Positions 43,601-55,608 of a stretch of 64,000 bases of DNA are shown here, piece after piece. The notes under the pieces are model-generated. The model was not told where the DNA came from. It saw only the letters and a program-made list of their open reading frames with translations, and did no database searches. Each line of letters starts with the position of its first letter. Within the stretch, counting starts at the first letter, position 1. Origin of the DNA: Entoloma clypeatum (taxonomy: Eukaryota > Basidiomycota > Agaricomycetes > Agaricales > Entolomataceae); contig OY751491.1 of assembly GCA_963565915.1 (NCBI GenBank), positions 1,364,001 to 1,428,000 on the forward strand, in the 5' to 3' direction. The position numbers were made by a program, and so were the translations under genes.

Positions 43601-44839
43601 GACGCTCACATCGAGACATCCCAGAGCCACATCATCACGTCTTACTCGAAGCAGCAGATCTACACCCACTTCACCACCAAAGAACAACAGACCGAGTACA
43701 ATCGCTGGGCACGAAACGAGAGACTTGACCCCTTCTTGCGACCAACAGATGCGCAGGAACAGAGATTCCTTAGAGATTTACAGAGGAAATACTCTGAACA
43801 TTTTGCCACCGATTCCGCCGACGAGTCCCCTGACGAATTTACTTTTGACTCCATGCAGTCAGATATCGAACAGACGCCTAGAACAGGGACTCATTTTCAA
43901 TCCTTACCTGTATCCCGAACCCCATCTTCATCCCAACAACCCAACCCCTCTTCTCCTCTGCAGACTCTAGACATGGCAGAAGCCCCGGCTGTACAAACAA
44001 TGGATACATCCAAGATCATCAAGGATCCTGGGATGTTCAAGGACAGATACACCTTTGATGAGTGGTGGAAAGCCACCAAACTATACATCAGGTTCCAAAA
44101 GAGCCTCACAGATGATCAGAAGATTCTTGCGGTGCTATCCCGCATGATGGAAGGGTCCGGAAGACACTGGGCCAGTAACAAGTTAGACGCTCTTGCCGTT
44201 GACAATGAGAACATCACCTGGCTAGGTTTTTCCGATGATATCGCCACACGATTCTCCATCGCCAACAAGTCGGTCGCTGCCAAAGCAAGACTCGAAGTCC
44301 TGAAACAAGAGAAATGCACTGTTGATGAATTCTTGGATGAAGTTGAAGAACTCTTGAAACTGTCAAACCTTGGCGAAGAAACTGGGAAATACATCCTAGA
44401 GAAGAATGTCAACCGCAGAATCTCTGAACAAGTGGCTAGTGATGGCAAGACGTACACCGATTACGCAAAGGAGATCCGAAACAAGGGATGACAGATGGAA
44501 GGACACGCACTGGTCATCCGAGGTGGCGGCGACATGCGCACCGGATCGGGTACCACTTATGGTGGTCAGGGCAAGGCCATGGAGATCGACAAAGCAGGAG
44601 TAGCCCGTTGCTACAACTGTCAATGCTTCGGTCATCTGGCTAAAGACTGCAGCGCTCCAAAGAAGAAAGATGGTCGCAAGTGTTTCAACTGTGACCAGGA
44701 AGGCCATATCGCGCGCAACTGCCGCAAGCCGAAGAAGAACTCTGGAAGGGTTAGGAAGGTGTCCGAGGAAGATGCAGAGAATGATGAAACCACAATCTTA
44801 GAAGCCGACGAGAAGGATTTTCCCAAAGGGTCTGATTAA
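43601..44839 (+). pseudogene. Gypsy A gag with zinc knuckles, one nonsense codon
   Basis: The frame is open from 43601, with the first gag-domain Met region at MAEAPAVQTMD (near 43974). The capsid-like part includes FDEWWKATKLYIRFQKSL and EEFLDE-type helices. TGA at 44489-44491 is CGA in copy B. Two CCHC knuckles follow (CYNCQCFGHLAKDC and CFNCDQEGHIARNC). An upstream frame (about 43200-43970), offset by -1, is also protein-like, as in B, but is broken in A by a one-base deletion near 43441. Confidence 0.8.
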
Positions 44840-47800
44840 ACGACGCTAAGTCGCGACCCTTATCTATTAAACGGACTTGCTTGCCTTGTATGACTGCAGA
44901 CAATAGAACCTATGTCATCCCTGCCAAACGAGCCGCTGCGTCGACTAAGATTGTGAAGGGAGATAAACCTCCGAAAAGACGAGAAATCAGGCTGTTAGCT
45001 CAGCTCAAAACACGACGAGGACCAAAGGTTATCCGACCTGAGGTTGACAGCGGATGTGAACGCACATGCATCCATCCCAGAATAGTATGTGAACAGAACC
45101 TCCCCACGCGAGGAATACCGCCCATAGCAATTCTAAATGCGGATGGATCACCAAATCGACAACAGAAAGCGAGCCAACTTGCCGAAGTCAAACTGGATTT
45201 GGGAGCACATCAGGAAACCATGGAAGCAATGGTACTGGACATTGGGAGAACGGACATGCTCTTGGGACATGACTGGTTGGTGCACCACAACCCCACAATC
45301 AATTGGACAACCGGTGTGGTAACATTTAACCGGTGCCCAACAACATGTTGAACCAAACACTCGGATTTCAGGATTAACCTTAATGGTCACAAACACCGGG
45401 TTCGCATGGTTGAGGTGCGCGACAACGATGCACCAAAAAAGTCAGATCAGAAATGGAAGCCTGGAGACCCTATCTTGGAAGCTGTCACTCCCACACCACC
45501 TCCCACAACCAAACGATCCTCATATGTTGAACGATTTGCTCATCTTTTCGAGAAAGAGAACTTTGATAAGATCCCAAAGGAGAGAGAATGGGACCATGGT
45601 ATTGAACTTACACCGGACGCACCAAAGGAACTAGGGGGAAATACATATCCTATGATGCAAAAGGAACAAGAGGAATTGGACGCATTCATTGATGAGGGTC
45701 TAGCAACAGGAAAGATCTGTCCGTCCAAATCCCCTTATGCCTCCCCTTGCTTCTTCATCAACAAGAAGGATGGCTCCAAACGATTGGTACAAGATTACCG
45801 CATGGTCAATAAATTCACGGTCAAAGACAAGTTCCCACTCCCACGAATATCCGATCTCTTGGACGTACTGAAAGATGCAGTCTACTTCAATAAAATGGAC
45901 ATCATGTGGGGTTATAACAACGTCCGGATTAAGGAGGGCAATGAATGGAAAGCTGCCTTCCTCACCAGTCGAGGATTGTTCGAACCATTGGTCATGTTTT
46001 TTGGTCTTTGCAACTCCCCGGGAACGTTGCCTCGAATGATGGCTAGTCTATTCCGGGACCAGATCTGCCAACGTATCTGCGTGATCTACATGGATGACAT
46101 CGTGGTTATCGGTAAAACCAAGGAAGAACTCGTGCGAAACACTGAAGAAATCCTACAGATCCTATCGGACAATGATTTGTTCCTAAAGGAGAAGAAGTGT
46201 TTATGGAAAGTAACGAAATGTCCTATATTGGGATATGTGGTGGGTGAGGGACGTGTTGAGATGGAAACTGAGAAGGTGCATACAATTCGAAACTGGCGAG
46301 CACCCACATCAAAAAAGGAAGTTCAGAAGTTCCTTGGATTTGCTAACTTCTATCGACGTTTTATTGAAGGGTACTCAAACATCGCAAAACCTCTCACCGC
46401 GCTCACAGGCGGTACAGCATTTACTTGGGGACCAACAGAGCAGCAAGCTTTTGAAGGTCTCATACGGGCAATTACATCGGCACCAGTCTTGGCATTACCA
46501 AAACCAGAGGGACAGTTCAGGGTTGAAACCGATGCATCGGGCTATGCAATTGGAGCAGTACTCTCTCAGAAGCAAGATGACAAATGGCACCCCATCGCGT
46601 TCTTGTCGCGGACCATGTCCACAGCCGAACAGAATTACGAGATATACGACAAGGAACTCCTGGCAGTCGTGGAAGCATTGAAAGATTGGAGACACTATCT
46701 GCTTGAAGCCAGGGAACGTTTCGAGGTCTTGACCGATCACAAGAACCTGGAATATTTCCGTCGTCCTCAGGACCTAAATCAATGACAGCAACGCTGGAAA
46801 ATGAAGTTACAAGACTATGATTTCGAATTACGGCATGTGCCTGGCAAGACCAATGCGAAAGCGGACATCCTGTCACGCTTATCCTGGTATGAAGCGTAAC
46901 TCGAACCACAGGACAGTGATCAAATGCTCAAGGAGGGACTATTCTTGAAACGGTTGGAATCAGAAGATGTGGTGCAAATGGAGATGTTCACGGAGGAACA
47001 ATTCTTTGAAGGGGGTGAAACATCTGATTTCATCAAAATTGGAAACATCACGACCATCGAAAATCTGTGGATCGCATGCATCAAGGGTTCAAACCACATG
47101 GAGACAGAAGTAGCGCAGGGCCTAAAAAAGAATCCTCATTGGTATCAGCAGGAGAATGGGATCACCTATGCAGGAGAACGAATCTATGTCCCGCCAGACC
47201 CACAATTACGACAAGAATTGATGTTTGAGTCACACGATGCACCAGTGGCTGGACATCCAGGACAGTACCGGACACATGAACTCCTCACTCGCACCTACTG
47301 GTGGCCTACCATACTGCATGATGTGAAGAAGTACGTGAAGGGTTGCGACACTTGTCAACGCAACAAGATTAACCGACAAAAGCGACATGCTCCGCTACAT
47401 CCCCATGCAGCACCAAGTCACCCATGGGAAGACATAGAAATCGACGTCGTGGGACCGATACCAGAATCTGATGGAAAAAACGCAATTCTGGTCATCACGG
47501 ATAGACATTCAAAGATGCTTCACCTCATTCCGACAACCGTGGAACTATCAGCTGAAGGATTAGCCAAGATCTATCGGGATCAGATATGGAAGCTTCATGG
47601 GATCCCCAAGAAGATCATCAGCGATAGGGGACCGCAGTTCACCGCAAAGTTCATGGAGATACTCTGCCGCATGCTAGGGATCAAAAGGAACCTGTCCACT
47701 GCATACCACCCACAGACTGACGGACAGGCCGAGCGATCGCATCAGGAGACGGAAGTGTTCTTATGAAACTTTGTCAACCATCTACAGGATGATTGGGCTG

Positions 47801-48486
47801 AATGGATCGCAATTGCAGAGTTCCAGTACAATGACAAAGAACATCAGGCAACGAAGCACACCCCATTCTACCTCAACTACGGTTTACATCCGTGGAAGGG
47901 AGAACTCATGTTAGAAGATACCAATCCGGCTGCCAACGACTTCTTGAAAAAACTCAAACAGGCACAAGAAGAAGCCAATGCTGCGCTGAAACAAGCACAG
48001 GATCAGATGAAGAAGACAGTTGACACACGACGAAGCCTGTCTCGGAATTACCGCATCAGAGACAAGGTGTGGCTGGAAGGGACTAACATCAGGACTGATC
48101 GTCCCTCAAAGAAACTTGACGCCCTCCGACACGGACCATTCAAAGTCCTAGAGAAGAAAGGAGCTAGCGTGTACCTTCTTGATCTTCCGAAGACTTGGAA
48201 GATGATTCACCCTGTGTTCAACGAGACCCTGTTGTCACCATATGAAACTCCGAAGTACGCCATCCAGAAAAAAAAACCAGCCCCTGATCTGATCATCGTT
48301 GAAGGACGAGAAGAGTACCATGTGTCTACGATCCTAGACTCTCGAAAGTTCCACGGAAAGATCCAGTACCTCGTCCAGTGGGAAGGATATGGTCCAGAAG
48401 AGAACACATGGGAACCTCAAGCTAATGTTCAGAACGCTCAAGATTTGATCTGTGATTTCCATTGGCAGAACCCGTCTCGCCCATGA
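44836..48486 (+). pseudogene. Gypsy A pol (protease, RT, RNase H, integrase, chromodomain), four nonsense codons
   Basis: The frame opens four bases before the end of the gag stop and runs 1216 codons. Protease EVDSGCERT; RT with YMDDIVV; RNase H VETDASGYAIGAVLSQ; integrase zinc finger CDTCQRNK, core DVVGPIPESDGK, SDRGPQF and GQAERSHQ; C-terminal chromodomain EYHVSTILDSRK...YLVQWEGYGPEENTWEP, which typically targets integration to modified histones. In-frame stops are at 45349 (TGA), 46783 (TGA), 46897 (TAA) and 47764 (TGA). Copy B has CAA, CGA, GAA and CGA at these places. Confidence 0.87.
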
Positions 48487-48623
48487 TAAAAGACAGCTCT
48501 CAGAATCCATGACAAGTATCGACCTCATCAGTCAACCATGCACCGAGTTCCCCACTCTAGTCTTTTTCCCTGCCCAATATAGCCTCCCCCTTCTTCTTCT
48601 ATCTCTCAACCATCCTCGCCGCC

Positions 48624-48935
48624 ATGTCCAACACCACCATTACCTCCACCTCCACCACCGACATCAACCCCGCCATCGCCGCCCTCATGAACAAAGCACT
48701 CTCCATGAGAGACCAAATCCATGCTCTCGAAACTTCCCTTGCCGACCGCCTCCATCGCCAGATGCATATCTGGCTTCACTCGCTGTCCAACCTACCCGTC
48801 GCCCCGAGTCCCGAGGAGAAACAAATTCTCGGAGATTACACCAGCACCCTCGTAATCGAGAATCGATGTATTTGGCTGGCTATCAAAGGCCTCGAACTCG
48901 CCGTAGCCATCAACGAGGAGTTGATATATGATTGG
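48624..48935 (+). pseudogene. Gypsy A extra 3' ORF, split by element B
   Basis: ATG at 48624 (GCCATGTCCAACA context), 104 codons to the insertion point, resuming at 55515-55574 and ending TGA, about 123 residues in all. It shares LSMRDQIHALETS and LHRQMHI with the copy-B ORF. No domain was recognised. It lies 137 bp after the pol stop, behind a pyrimidine-rich leader. Confidence 0.7.
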
Positions 48936-49305
48936 TGTTACGGACTAACGACTACGGACGTATACGCTTACTTTTTCACTTTTACTCATCGGCCCCCGCT
49001 TACACATATCGTATTATACTTTATTTCCTTTAGTATACTTCGCTCCCGCGCTGACTCGCTTTCCGCAGCTGTCTGACTCATTCCGCAGTCAGCTTACTCA
49101 TTAGTGCATAGCCTTCCGCAGTCGCCTTACTCATGCGCACTGCCTTCCGCAGTTACTGACTCATTCGCTACCGCTCATAGTCAGTACTATATAAACCTCA
49201 TGTACCATAGCTACATTCCTTAGATTTAGCAATCACATTGCTCTTCGCCTTTCCATCTTCCTGCATACTCTGCCCGAACCTTGGAACGGTTTGTTACGCA
49301 TAACA
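48936..49305 (+). repeat. 5' LTR of gypsy B (370 bp)
   Basis: TGTTACGG...CATAACA, with a TATATAAA box near 49188 and AGATTTAGCAA downstream. The PBS GTCGCTAAATCT follows the LTR. Confidence 0.88.
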
Positions 49306-49314
49306 AGTCGCTAA

Positions 49315-50094
49315 ATCTCGTTAGGTTCGCCCAGAGCGAAGAGAGCAACTACCAGACGTGTTAAGACGTCGCGCTTCTTTGAAGACTTCACCAGTAACCC
49401 ATTCGCCACGCCAGAAGCCCGACAGGAGGAGCTAAGTCCTCGAGACAGTATCAATTTTACACTCATCCAGCAGTACATCGAATCGGAGATCCGTCGCATC
49501 CTACAGCAGGTGCTTGACGAAGAACTAGACAACGACGAGCATCGCCCCCACGGCGAGATAGCAGAGAGCATCCATCTTGCTCGGCAACACCAGATCGCGC
49601 GCTACAACGCCCGACAGAACGAACTCGAAAGCTTTCGCGTTCAAGAAGGACCTCAGACAGGTTGGATCACAGAGATCAGAGAGTTTATCGGTGTCCAGAC
49701 AACCGTTATCAGAAGACTGATTAGGACGCTCACATTGAGACGTCCCAGAGCCGCATCACCACGTCTTACTCGAAGCAGCAGATCTACGCCCACTTCACCA
49801 CCAACGAGCAACAGACCGAGTACAACCGTTGGGCACGAAACGAGAGACTTGACCCCTTCTCGCGACCAACAGAGGCGCAGGAACAGAGATTCCTTAGAGA
49901 TCTACAGAGGAAATACCCCGAACGTTTTGCCACCGATTCCGCCGACGAGTCCCCTGACGAATTTACTTTTGACTCCGCGCAGTCAGATACCAAACAGACG
50001 CCTAGAACAGGGACTGATTTTCAACCCCTACCTGTATCCCGAACCCCATCTTCATCCCAACAATCCGACACCTCTCCTACTCCGCAGGTTCTAG
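49315..50094 (+). CDS. Gypsy B leader ORF upstream of and overlapping gag
   Basis: 260 codons open from the stop just after the PBS, with no ATG in the first 60 or so codons. The first half looks like a real protein: QARQEELS-type and DEELDNDEHRPHGEIAES acidic helices, then ITEIREFIGVQTTVIRRLI. From about 49725 the gag frame (-1 relative) becomes the protein-like one. The same arrangement occurs in A, so the N-terminal part of gag may be reached by a frameshift or splicing, or this may be a separate product with a non-AUG start. Confidence 0.45.
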   Translation: MSLGSPRAKRATTRRVKTSRFFEDFTSNPFATPEARQEELSPRDSINFTLIQQYIESEIRRILQQVLDEELDNDEHRPHGEIAESIHLARQHQIARYNARQNELESFRVQEGPQTGWITEIREFIGVQTTVIRRLIRTLTLRRPRAASPRLTRSSRSTPTSPPTSNRPSTTVGHETRDLTPSRDQQRRRNRDSLEIYRGNTPNVLPPIPPTSPLTNLLLTPRSQIPNRRLEQGLIFNPYLYPEPHLHPNNPTPLLLRRF

Positions 50095-50966
50095 ACATGG
50101 CAGACGCACCGACAGTACAAACAATGGATACATCCAAGATCATCAAAGATCCTGGGATGTTCAAAGACAGACACACCTTCGACGAGTGGTGGAAAGCCAC
50201 CAAATTATACATCAGGTTCCAGAAGGGCCTGTCCGACGATCAGAAGATTCTTGCGGTGTTATCCCGCATGATGGAAGGGTCCGGTAAACACTGGGCCAGC
50301 AACAAGTTAGACGACCTTGCCACCGATGGCGAGAACATCACCTGGTTAGGGTTCTCAGACGACATCGCTACGCGATTCTCTATTGCCAACAAGTCGGCAG
50401 CGGCCAAGGCGAAACTCGAAGTTCTGAAACAGGAGAAACGCACCATCGACGAATTCTTGGACGAATTCGAAGAGCTCTTGAAGCTGTCAAACCTTGGCGA
50501 AGAAACTGGAAAATACATCCTGGAAAAGAACGTCAACCGCAGAATTTCTGAACAAGTGGCTAGTGATGGCAAGACGTACACCGATTACGCAAAGGAGATC
50601 CGAAACAAGGGACGACAGATGGAGGGACATGCATTAGTCATCCGAGGGGGTGGCGACACACGCACCGGATCGGGCACCACTTATGGCGGTCAAGGCAAAG
50701 CCATGGAGATCGATAAAGCAGGAGTAGCCCGTTGCTACAACTGTCAGCACTTTGGTCACCTTGCCAAAGACTGCAAAGCCCCAAAGAAGAAAGATGGTCG
50801 TAAGTGTTTCAACTGCGACCAAGAAGGACATATCGCGCGCAACTGCCGCAAGCCGAAGAAGAACTCTGGAAAGATTAGGAAGGTGTCTGATGGAGATACC
50901 GATGATGATGATGAAACCATCACCATAGAAACCGATGAGAAGGATTTTCCCGAAGGGTCTGATTAA
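49725..50966 (+). CDS. Gypsy B gag, intact frame
   Basis: 413 residues of open frame; the first ATG is at 50097 (MADAPTVQT), giving 289 residues. Capsid-type helices (TFDEWWKATKLYIRFQKGL, FLDEFEELLKLSNLGEETG) precede two CCHC knuckles (CYNCQHFGHLAKDC and CFNCDQEGHIARNC) and an acidic tail. Protein-like sequence extends well upstream of the ATG (TEYNRWARNERLDPF), so the true N-terminus is probably further up. Confidence 0.83.
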   Translation, partial: DAHIETSQSRITTSYSKQQIYAHFTTNEQQTEYNRWARNERLDPFSRPTEAQEQRFLRDLQRKYPERFATDSADESPDEFTFDSAQSDTKQTPRTGTDFQPLPVSRTPSSSQQSDTSPTPQVLDMADAPTVQTMDTSKIIKDPGMFKDRHTFDEWWKATKLYIRFQKGLSDDQKILAVLSRMMEGSGKHWASNKLDDLATDGENITWLGFSDDIATRFSIANKSAAAKAKLEVLKQEKRTIDEFLDEFEELLKLSNLGEETGKYILEKNVNRRISEQVASDGKTYTDYAKEIRNKGRQMEGHALVIRGGGDTRTGSGTTYGGQGKAMEIDKAGVARCYNCQHFGHLAKDCKAPKKKDGRKCFNCDQEGHIARNCRKPKKNSGKIRKVSDGDTDDDDETITIETDEKDFPEGSD

Positions 50967-53900
50967 ACGACGCTAAGTCGCGACCCTTATCCATTAAACG
51001 AACTCGCTTGCCTGGTGCAACTACAGACAATATAACTTATGTTATCCCTGCAAAGCGAGCCGTTGCGTCAACTAAGATTGTCAAGGGAGATAAACCTCCG
51101 AAACGACGAGAGATCAAGCTGCAAGCTCAGATCAAAACACGACGAGGACCAAAGGCCATTCGACCCGAGGTTGATAGCGGATGTGAACGCACATGTATCC
51201 ATCCCAGAATAGTACGCGAACAGAACCTTCCCACACGGGGAATAAAGCCCATATCAATCCTAAATGCGGATGGATCACCGAACCGACAACAGAAAGCAGA
51301 AAAACTTGCCGAAGTCAAGCTGGACTTAGGAACACACCAGGAAACCATGGAAGCAATGGTATTGGACATTGGGAGAATGGACATGCTTTTGGGACATGAC
51401 TGGTTGGTGCACCACAACCCCACAATCAATTGGACGACCGGCGCTGTAACATTCAACCGGTGCCCATCAACATGTCAAACCAAACACTCAGATTTCAGAG
51501 TTAACCTTAATGGTCGCAAACATCGGGTTCGCATGGTGGAAGTACGAGACAAGGACGTGCCCAAGAAATGGGATCAGAAATGGAAGCCCGGAGACCCCAT
51601 ATTGGAAGCAGTTACTCCCACACCACCTCCCACAACCAAACGACCCTCATACGTTGAACGTTTTGCCCATCTCTTTGAAAAAGAAAACTTTGACAAGATC
51701 CCAAAGGAAAGAGAATGGGACCACGGCATCGAACTTACACCGGACGCACCAAAGGAGCTAGGGGGAAACACGTACCCTATGACCCAAAAAGAGCAAGAAG
51801 AACTGGACGAATTCATCGATGAAGGCCTGGCAACCGGAAAGATCCGACCGTCCAAATCCCCTTATGCATCACCCTGCTTCTTCATTAACAAGAAAGACGG
51901 TTCCAAATGATTGGTACAGGACTATCGCACGGTCAATAAATTCACGGTTAAGGACAAATTCCCACTCCCACGCATCAACAACCTCTTGGATGTATTGAAG
52001 GATGCAGTCTACTTCAACAAAATGGACATCATGTGGGGATACAATAACGTGCGGATCAAGAAGGGTGACGAATGGAAAGCCGCCTTCCTCACCAGCCGAG
52101 GATTGTTTGAACCATTGGTCATGTTTTTCGGTCTCTGCAACTCCCCGGGAACGTTCTCTCGGATGATGGCCAGCCTATTCAGGGATCAGATCCGTCGGCG
52201 CATCTGTGTGATTTACATGGATGACATAGTGGTTATTGGTAAAACCAAGGAAGAACTCGCCCGGAACACCGAAGAGATCTTGCAGATTCTGTCAGACAAT
52301 GACCTGTTCCTAAAGGAGAAGAAGTGTCTTTGGGAAGTAACGAAATGCCCCATATTGGGATATGTCGTTGGAGAAGGACGTGTTGAGATGGAAACTGAAA
52401 AGGTGGACACAATCCGGAACTGGCAAGTACCCACATCAAAAAAGGAAGTCCAGAGGTTCCTGGGATTTGCCAATTTTTATCGACGCTTCATTGAAGGATA
52501 CTCAAACATCGCAAAGCCACTCACAACACTTACGGGAAATACAGCATTCACGTGGGGACCAGCGGCGCAAGAAGCATTTGAAGGTCCCATACGGGCAATC
52601 ACGACGGCACCAGTCTTGGCATTGCCCAAACCGGACGGACAGTTCAGGGTCGAAACCGATGCATCGGGTTATGCGATTGGAGCGGTACTTTCACAGGAAC
52701 AAGACGACAAGTGGCACCCTATCGTGTTCTTGTCGCAAACCATGTCCGCGGCCGAACAGAATTACGAGATATATGACAAGGAACTCTTGGCAGTCATGGA
52801 AGCACTGAAGGACTGGCGACATTATCTACTTGAAGCCAAGGAACGTTTCGAGATCTTAACCGATCACAAAAACCTGGAGTATTTCCGGCGTCCTCAGGAC
52901 CTAAACCAACGACAGAGGCGCTGGAAGATGAAGTTACAAGACTATGACTTCGAACTGCGACATGTACCTGGGAAGACAAACGCGAAAGCAGATATCCTGT
53001 CACGTTTACCCTGGTATGAGATGGAACTCGAGCCGCAGGACAGTGACCAAATGCTCAAGGAGGGGCTATTTTTGAAACGATTGGAATCAGAAGATGTGAT
53101 ACAAATGGAGATGTTCACGGAGGAACAATTCTTTGAAGGGGGTGAAACATCTGATTCCATCAAAATCAGAAACATCACAACCATCGAAAACCCATGGATC
53201 GCACACATCAAGGCCTCGAATCGCATGGAGACAGAAGTAGCCCAGGGTCTGAAGAAGAATCCTCACTGGTACCAGCAGGAAAATGGCATCACCTACGCAG
53301 GAGAACGAGTCTATGTTCCACCAGACCCACAATTGCGCCAAGAACTGATGTTTGAAGCGCACGACGCACCAGTGGCAGGACATCCAGGACAATATCGAAC
53401 ACATGAACTCCTCACTCGCACCTACTGGTGGCCCACCATCCTACATGACGTAAAGAAGTATGTGAAAGGTTGTGACACCTGTCAACGTAACAAGATCAGC
53501 CGCCAAAGGAGACACGCCCCTCTACACCCTAACGTCGCGCCAAGTCAACCATGGGAAGACATAGGGATTGACGTTGTGGGACCGATACCAGAATCTGATG
53601 GGAAGAACACAATTCTGGTCATCACAGACAGACATTCAAAGATGCTTCATCACATCCCGACAACCGTGGAACTATCGGCTGAAGGATTAGCCAAGATCTA
53701 TCGGGACCAGATATGGAAGCTTCATGGGATCCCTAAGAAGATCATTAGCGACAGAGGACCACAGTTTGCCACGAAGTTCATGGAGATACTTTGCCGCATG
53801 TTGGGAATCAAGAGAAACCTGTCCACTGCGTACCATCCACAAACTGATGGACAAGCCGAACGATCGCATCAGAAAACCGAGGTGTTCTTACGAAACTTTG

Positions 53901-54616
53901 TCAACCATCTACAAGATGATTGGGCGGAATGGATCGCAATCGCAGAATTCCAGTACAATGACAAAGAACATCAAGCGACAAAGTACACACCATTCTATCT
54001 CAACTACGGTCTGCATCCTTGGAAGGGAGAACTTGTGTTGGAAGACACCAATCCAGCGGCAAACGACTTCTTGAAAAAACTCAAACAGGCATGAGAAGAA
54101 GCCAACGCAGCACTGAAACAGGCACAGGATCAGATGAAGAAGACAGTTGACACACGACGAAGCCTGTCTCGGAATTACCGCATCGGAGACAAGGTGTGGC
54201 TGGAAGGGACTAACATCAGGACTGATCGTCCCTCAAAGAAACTTGACGCCCTCCGACACGGACCGTTCAAAGTCCTAGAGAAGAAAGGAGCTAGCGCATA
54301 CCGTCTTGATCTTCCCAAAACCTGGAAAATGATCCACCCTGTGTTCAACGAGACCCTGTTGTCGCCATACAAAACCCCGAAGTATGCCATTCAGAAAAAG
54401 AAGCCAGCCCCTGATCCGATCGTTGTCGAAGGACGAGAAGAATACCATGTCTCCACGATCCTGGACTCTCGGAAATTCTGTGGAAAGATCCAGTACCTTG
54501 TCCAATGGGAAGGGTATGGCCCAGAAGAGAACACGTGGGAACCTCGGACTAATGTTCAGAACGCTCAAGACTTGATCCGAGATTTTCATCGGCAAAATCC
54601 ATCGCGTCCACGATAA
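50963..54616 (+). pseudogene. Gypsy B pol with C-terminal chromodomain, two nonsense codons
   Basis: 1217 codons, opening inside the gag stop (TTAA overlap, -1 frame), with no ATG near its start. Protease EVDSGCERT, RT YMDDIVV, RNase H VETDASGYAIG, integrase HHCC and D,D,E motifs, and chromodomain YLVQWEGYGPEENTWEP. Stops are TGA at 51908 (CGA in A) and TGA at 54092 (CAA in A). It is otherwise uninterrupted, so inactivation is recent. Confidence 0.87.
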
Positions 54617-54733
54617 AAGAACAAACTTTGAGAGCCATTTTCCACATCGACTTCTGTCACATCGAGTTCCCCGCTCCAACTCTTCTCGCCCAACACGCCG
54701 TTTTTCTTATACCTTTCAAACATCATTTCTGCC

Positions 54734-55102
54734 ATGTCCAACATCACCGCCGCCTCCACCGATGCCTCCGATATCAACCCCACCATCACCACCCTCATCG
54801 GCGAAGCGCTCTCCATGCGCGACCAGATCCATGCGCTCGAAACCTCCGTCGCCAACATCCTCCACCGGCAGATGCATATCCGCCTTCATACCCTCTCCGA
54901 TTTGCCAACCGCCCCCACCGCTGAGGAGAAGCTCATCCTCAAAAACTATACCAACACCCTTGCTGTCAAGAATCAATGCCTTCGCCTCGCCGTTTGAGGT
55001 TTAGAGTTCGCCACGGCGGTAAACGATGAACTGATAAAGGATTGGGGTAACCGAGTTGACCCTGCCTGGGCCGATCCAAATGGCAACGATGGATGGGAGT
55101 AG
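54734..55102 (+). pseudogene. Gypsy B extra 3' ORF, one internal TGA
   Basis: ATG 54734 in GCCATGTCCAACA, 123 codons to TAG 55102, with one TGA at 54995-54997 where A has AAA. Similar to the A copy over its whole length: DINPTITTLIGEALSMRD, QIHALETS, LHRQMHI, LP-AP-EEK and a Trp-rich end (DWGNR...WADPNGNDGWE). Small, partly helical, no known domain. It lies between pol and the PPT. Confidence 0.7.
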
Positions 55103-55139
55103 GTAGTCTGTGAGGACACAGACCTTGAGGAGGGGAACA

Positions 55140-55509
55140 TGTTACGGACTAACGACTACGGACGTATACGCTTACTTTTTCACTTTTACTCATTGGCCCC
55201 CGCTTACACATATCATATTATACTTTATTTCCTTTAGTATACTTCGCTCCCGCGCTGACTCGCTTTCCGCAGCTGTCTGACTCATTCCGCAGTCAGCTTA
55301 CTCATTAGTGCATAGCCTTCCGCAGTCGCCTTACTCATGCGCACTGCCTTCCGCAGTTACTGACTCATTCGCTACCGCTCATAGTCAGTACTATATAAAC
55401 CTCATGTACCATAGCTACATTCCTTAGATTTAGCAATCACATTGCTCTTCGCCTTTCCATCTTCCTGCATACTCTGCCCGAACCTTGGAACGGTTTGTTA
55501 CGCATAACA
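55140..55509 (+). repeat. 3' LTR of gypsy B (370 bp)
   Basis: Same length and nearly the same sequence as the left LTR, which implies a young insertion. It is preceded by the purine tract GAGGAGGGGAACA, the expected plus-strand primer. Confidence 0.88.
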
Positions 55510-55608
55510 ATTGGAGCCTCAAGGAAAGTCCGAACTGGTCCGATCCCGGCAACAACGAGGGATGGGGACAGTGACTCTGTGAGGACACAGAGCTTGGAGA
55601 GGGGAACA

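Larger units (their letters stand above)
48936..55509 (+). mobile_element. Ty3/gypsy chromodomain retrotransposon B, inserted in A
   Basis: Complete element with 370-bp LTRs at 48936-49305 and 55140-55509, flanked by ATTGG duplications (48931-48935 and 55510-55514). It lies inside the extra ORF of element A. It is the same family as A (gag, pol with chromodomain, extra ORF) with a somewhat different LTR. It has two nonsense codons in pol and one in the extra ORF. Confidence 0.93.
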
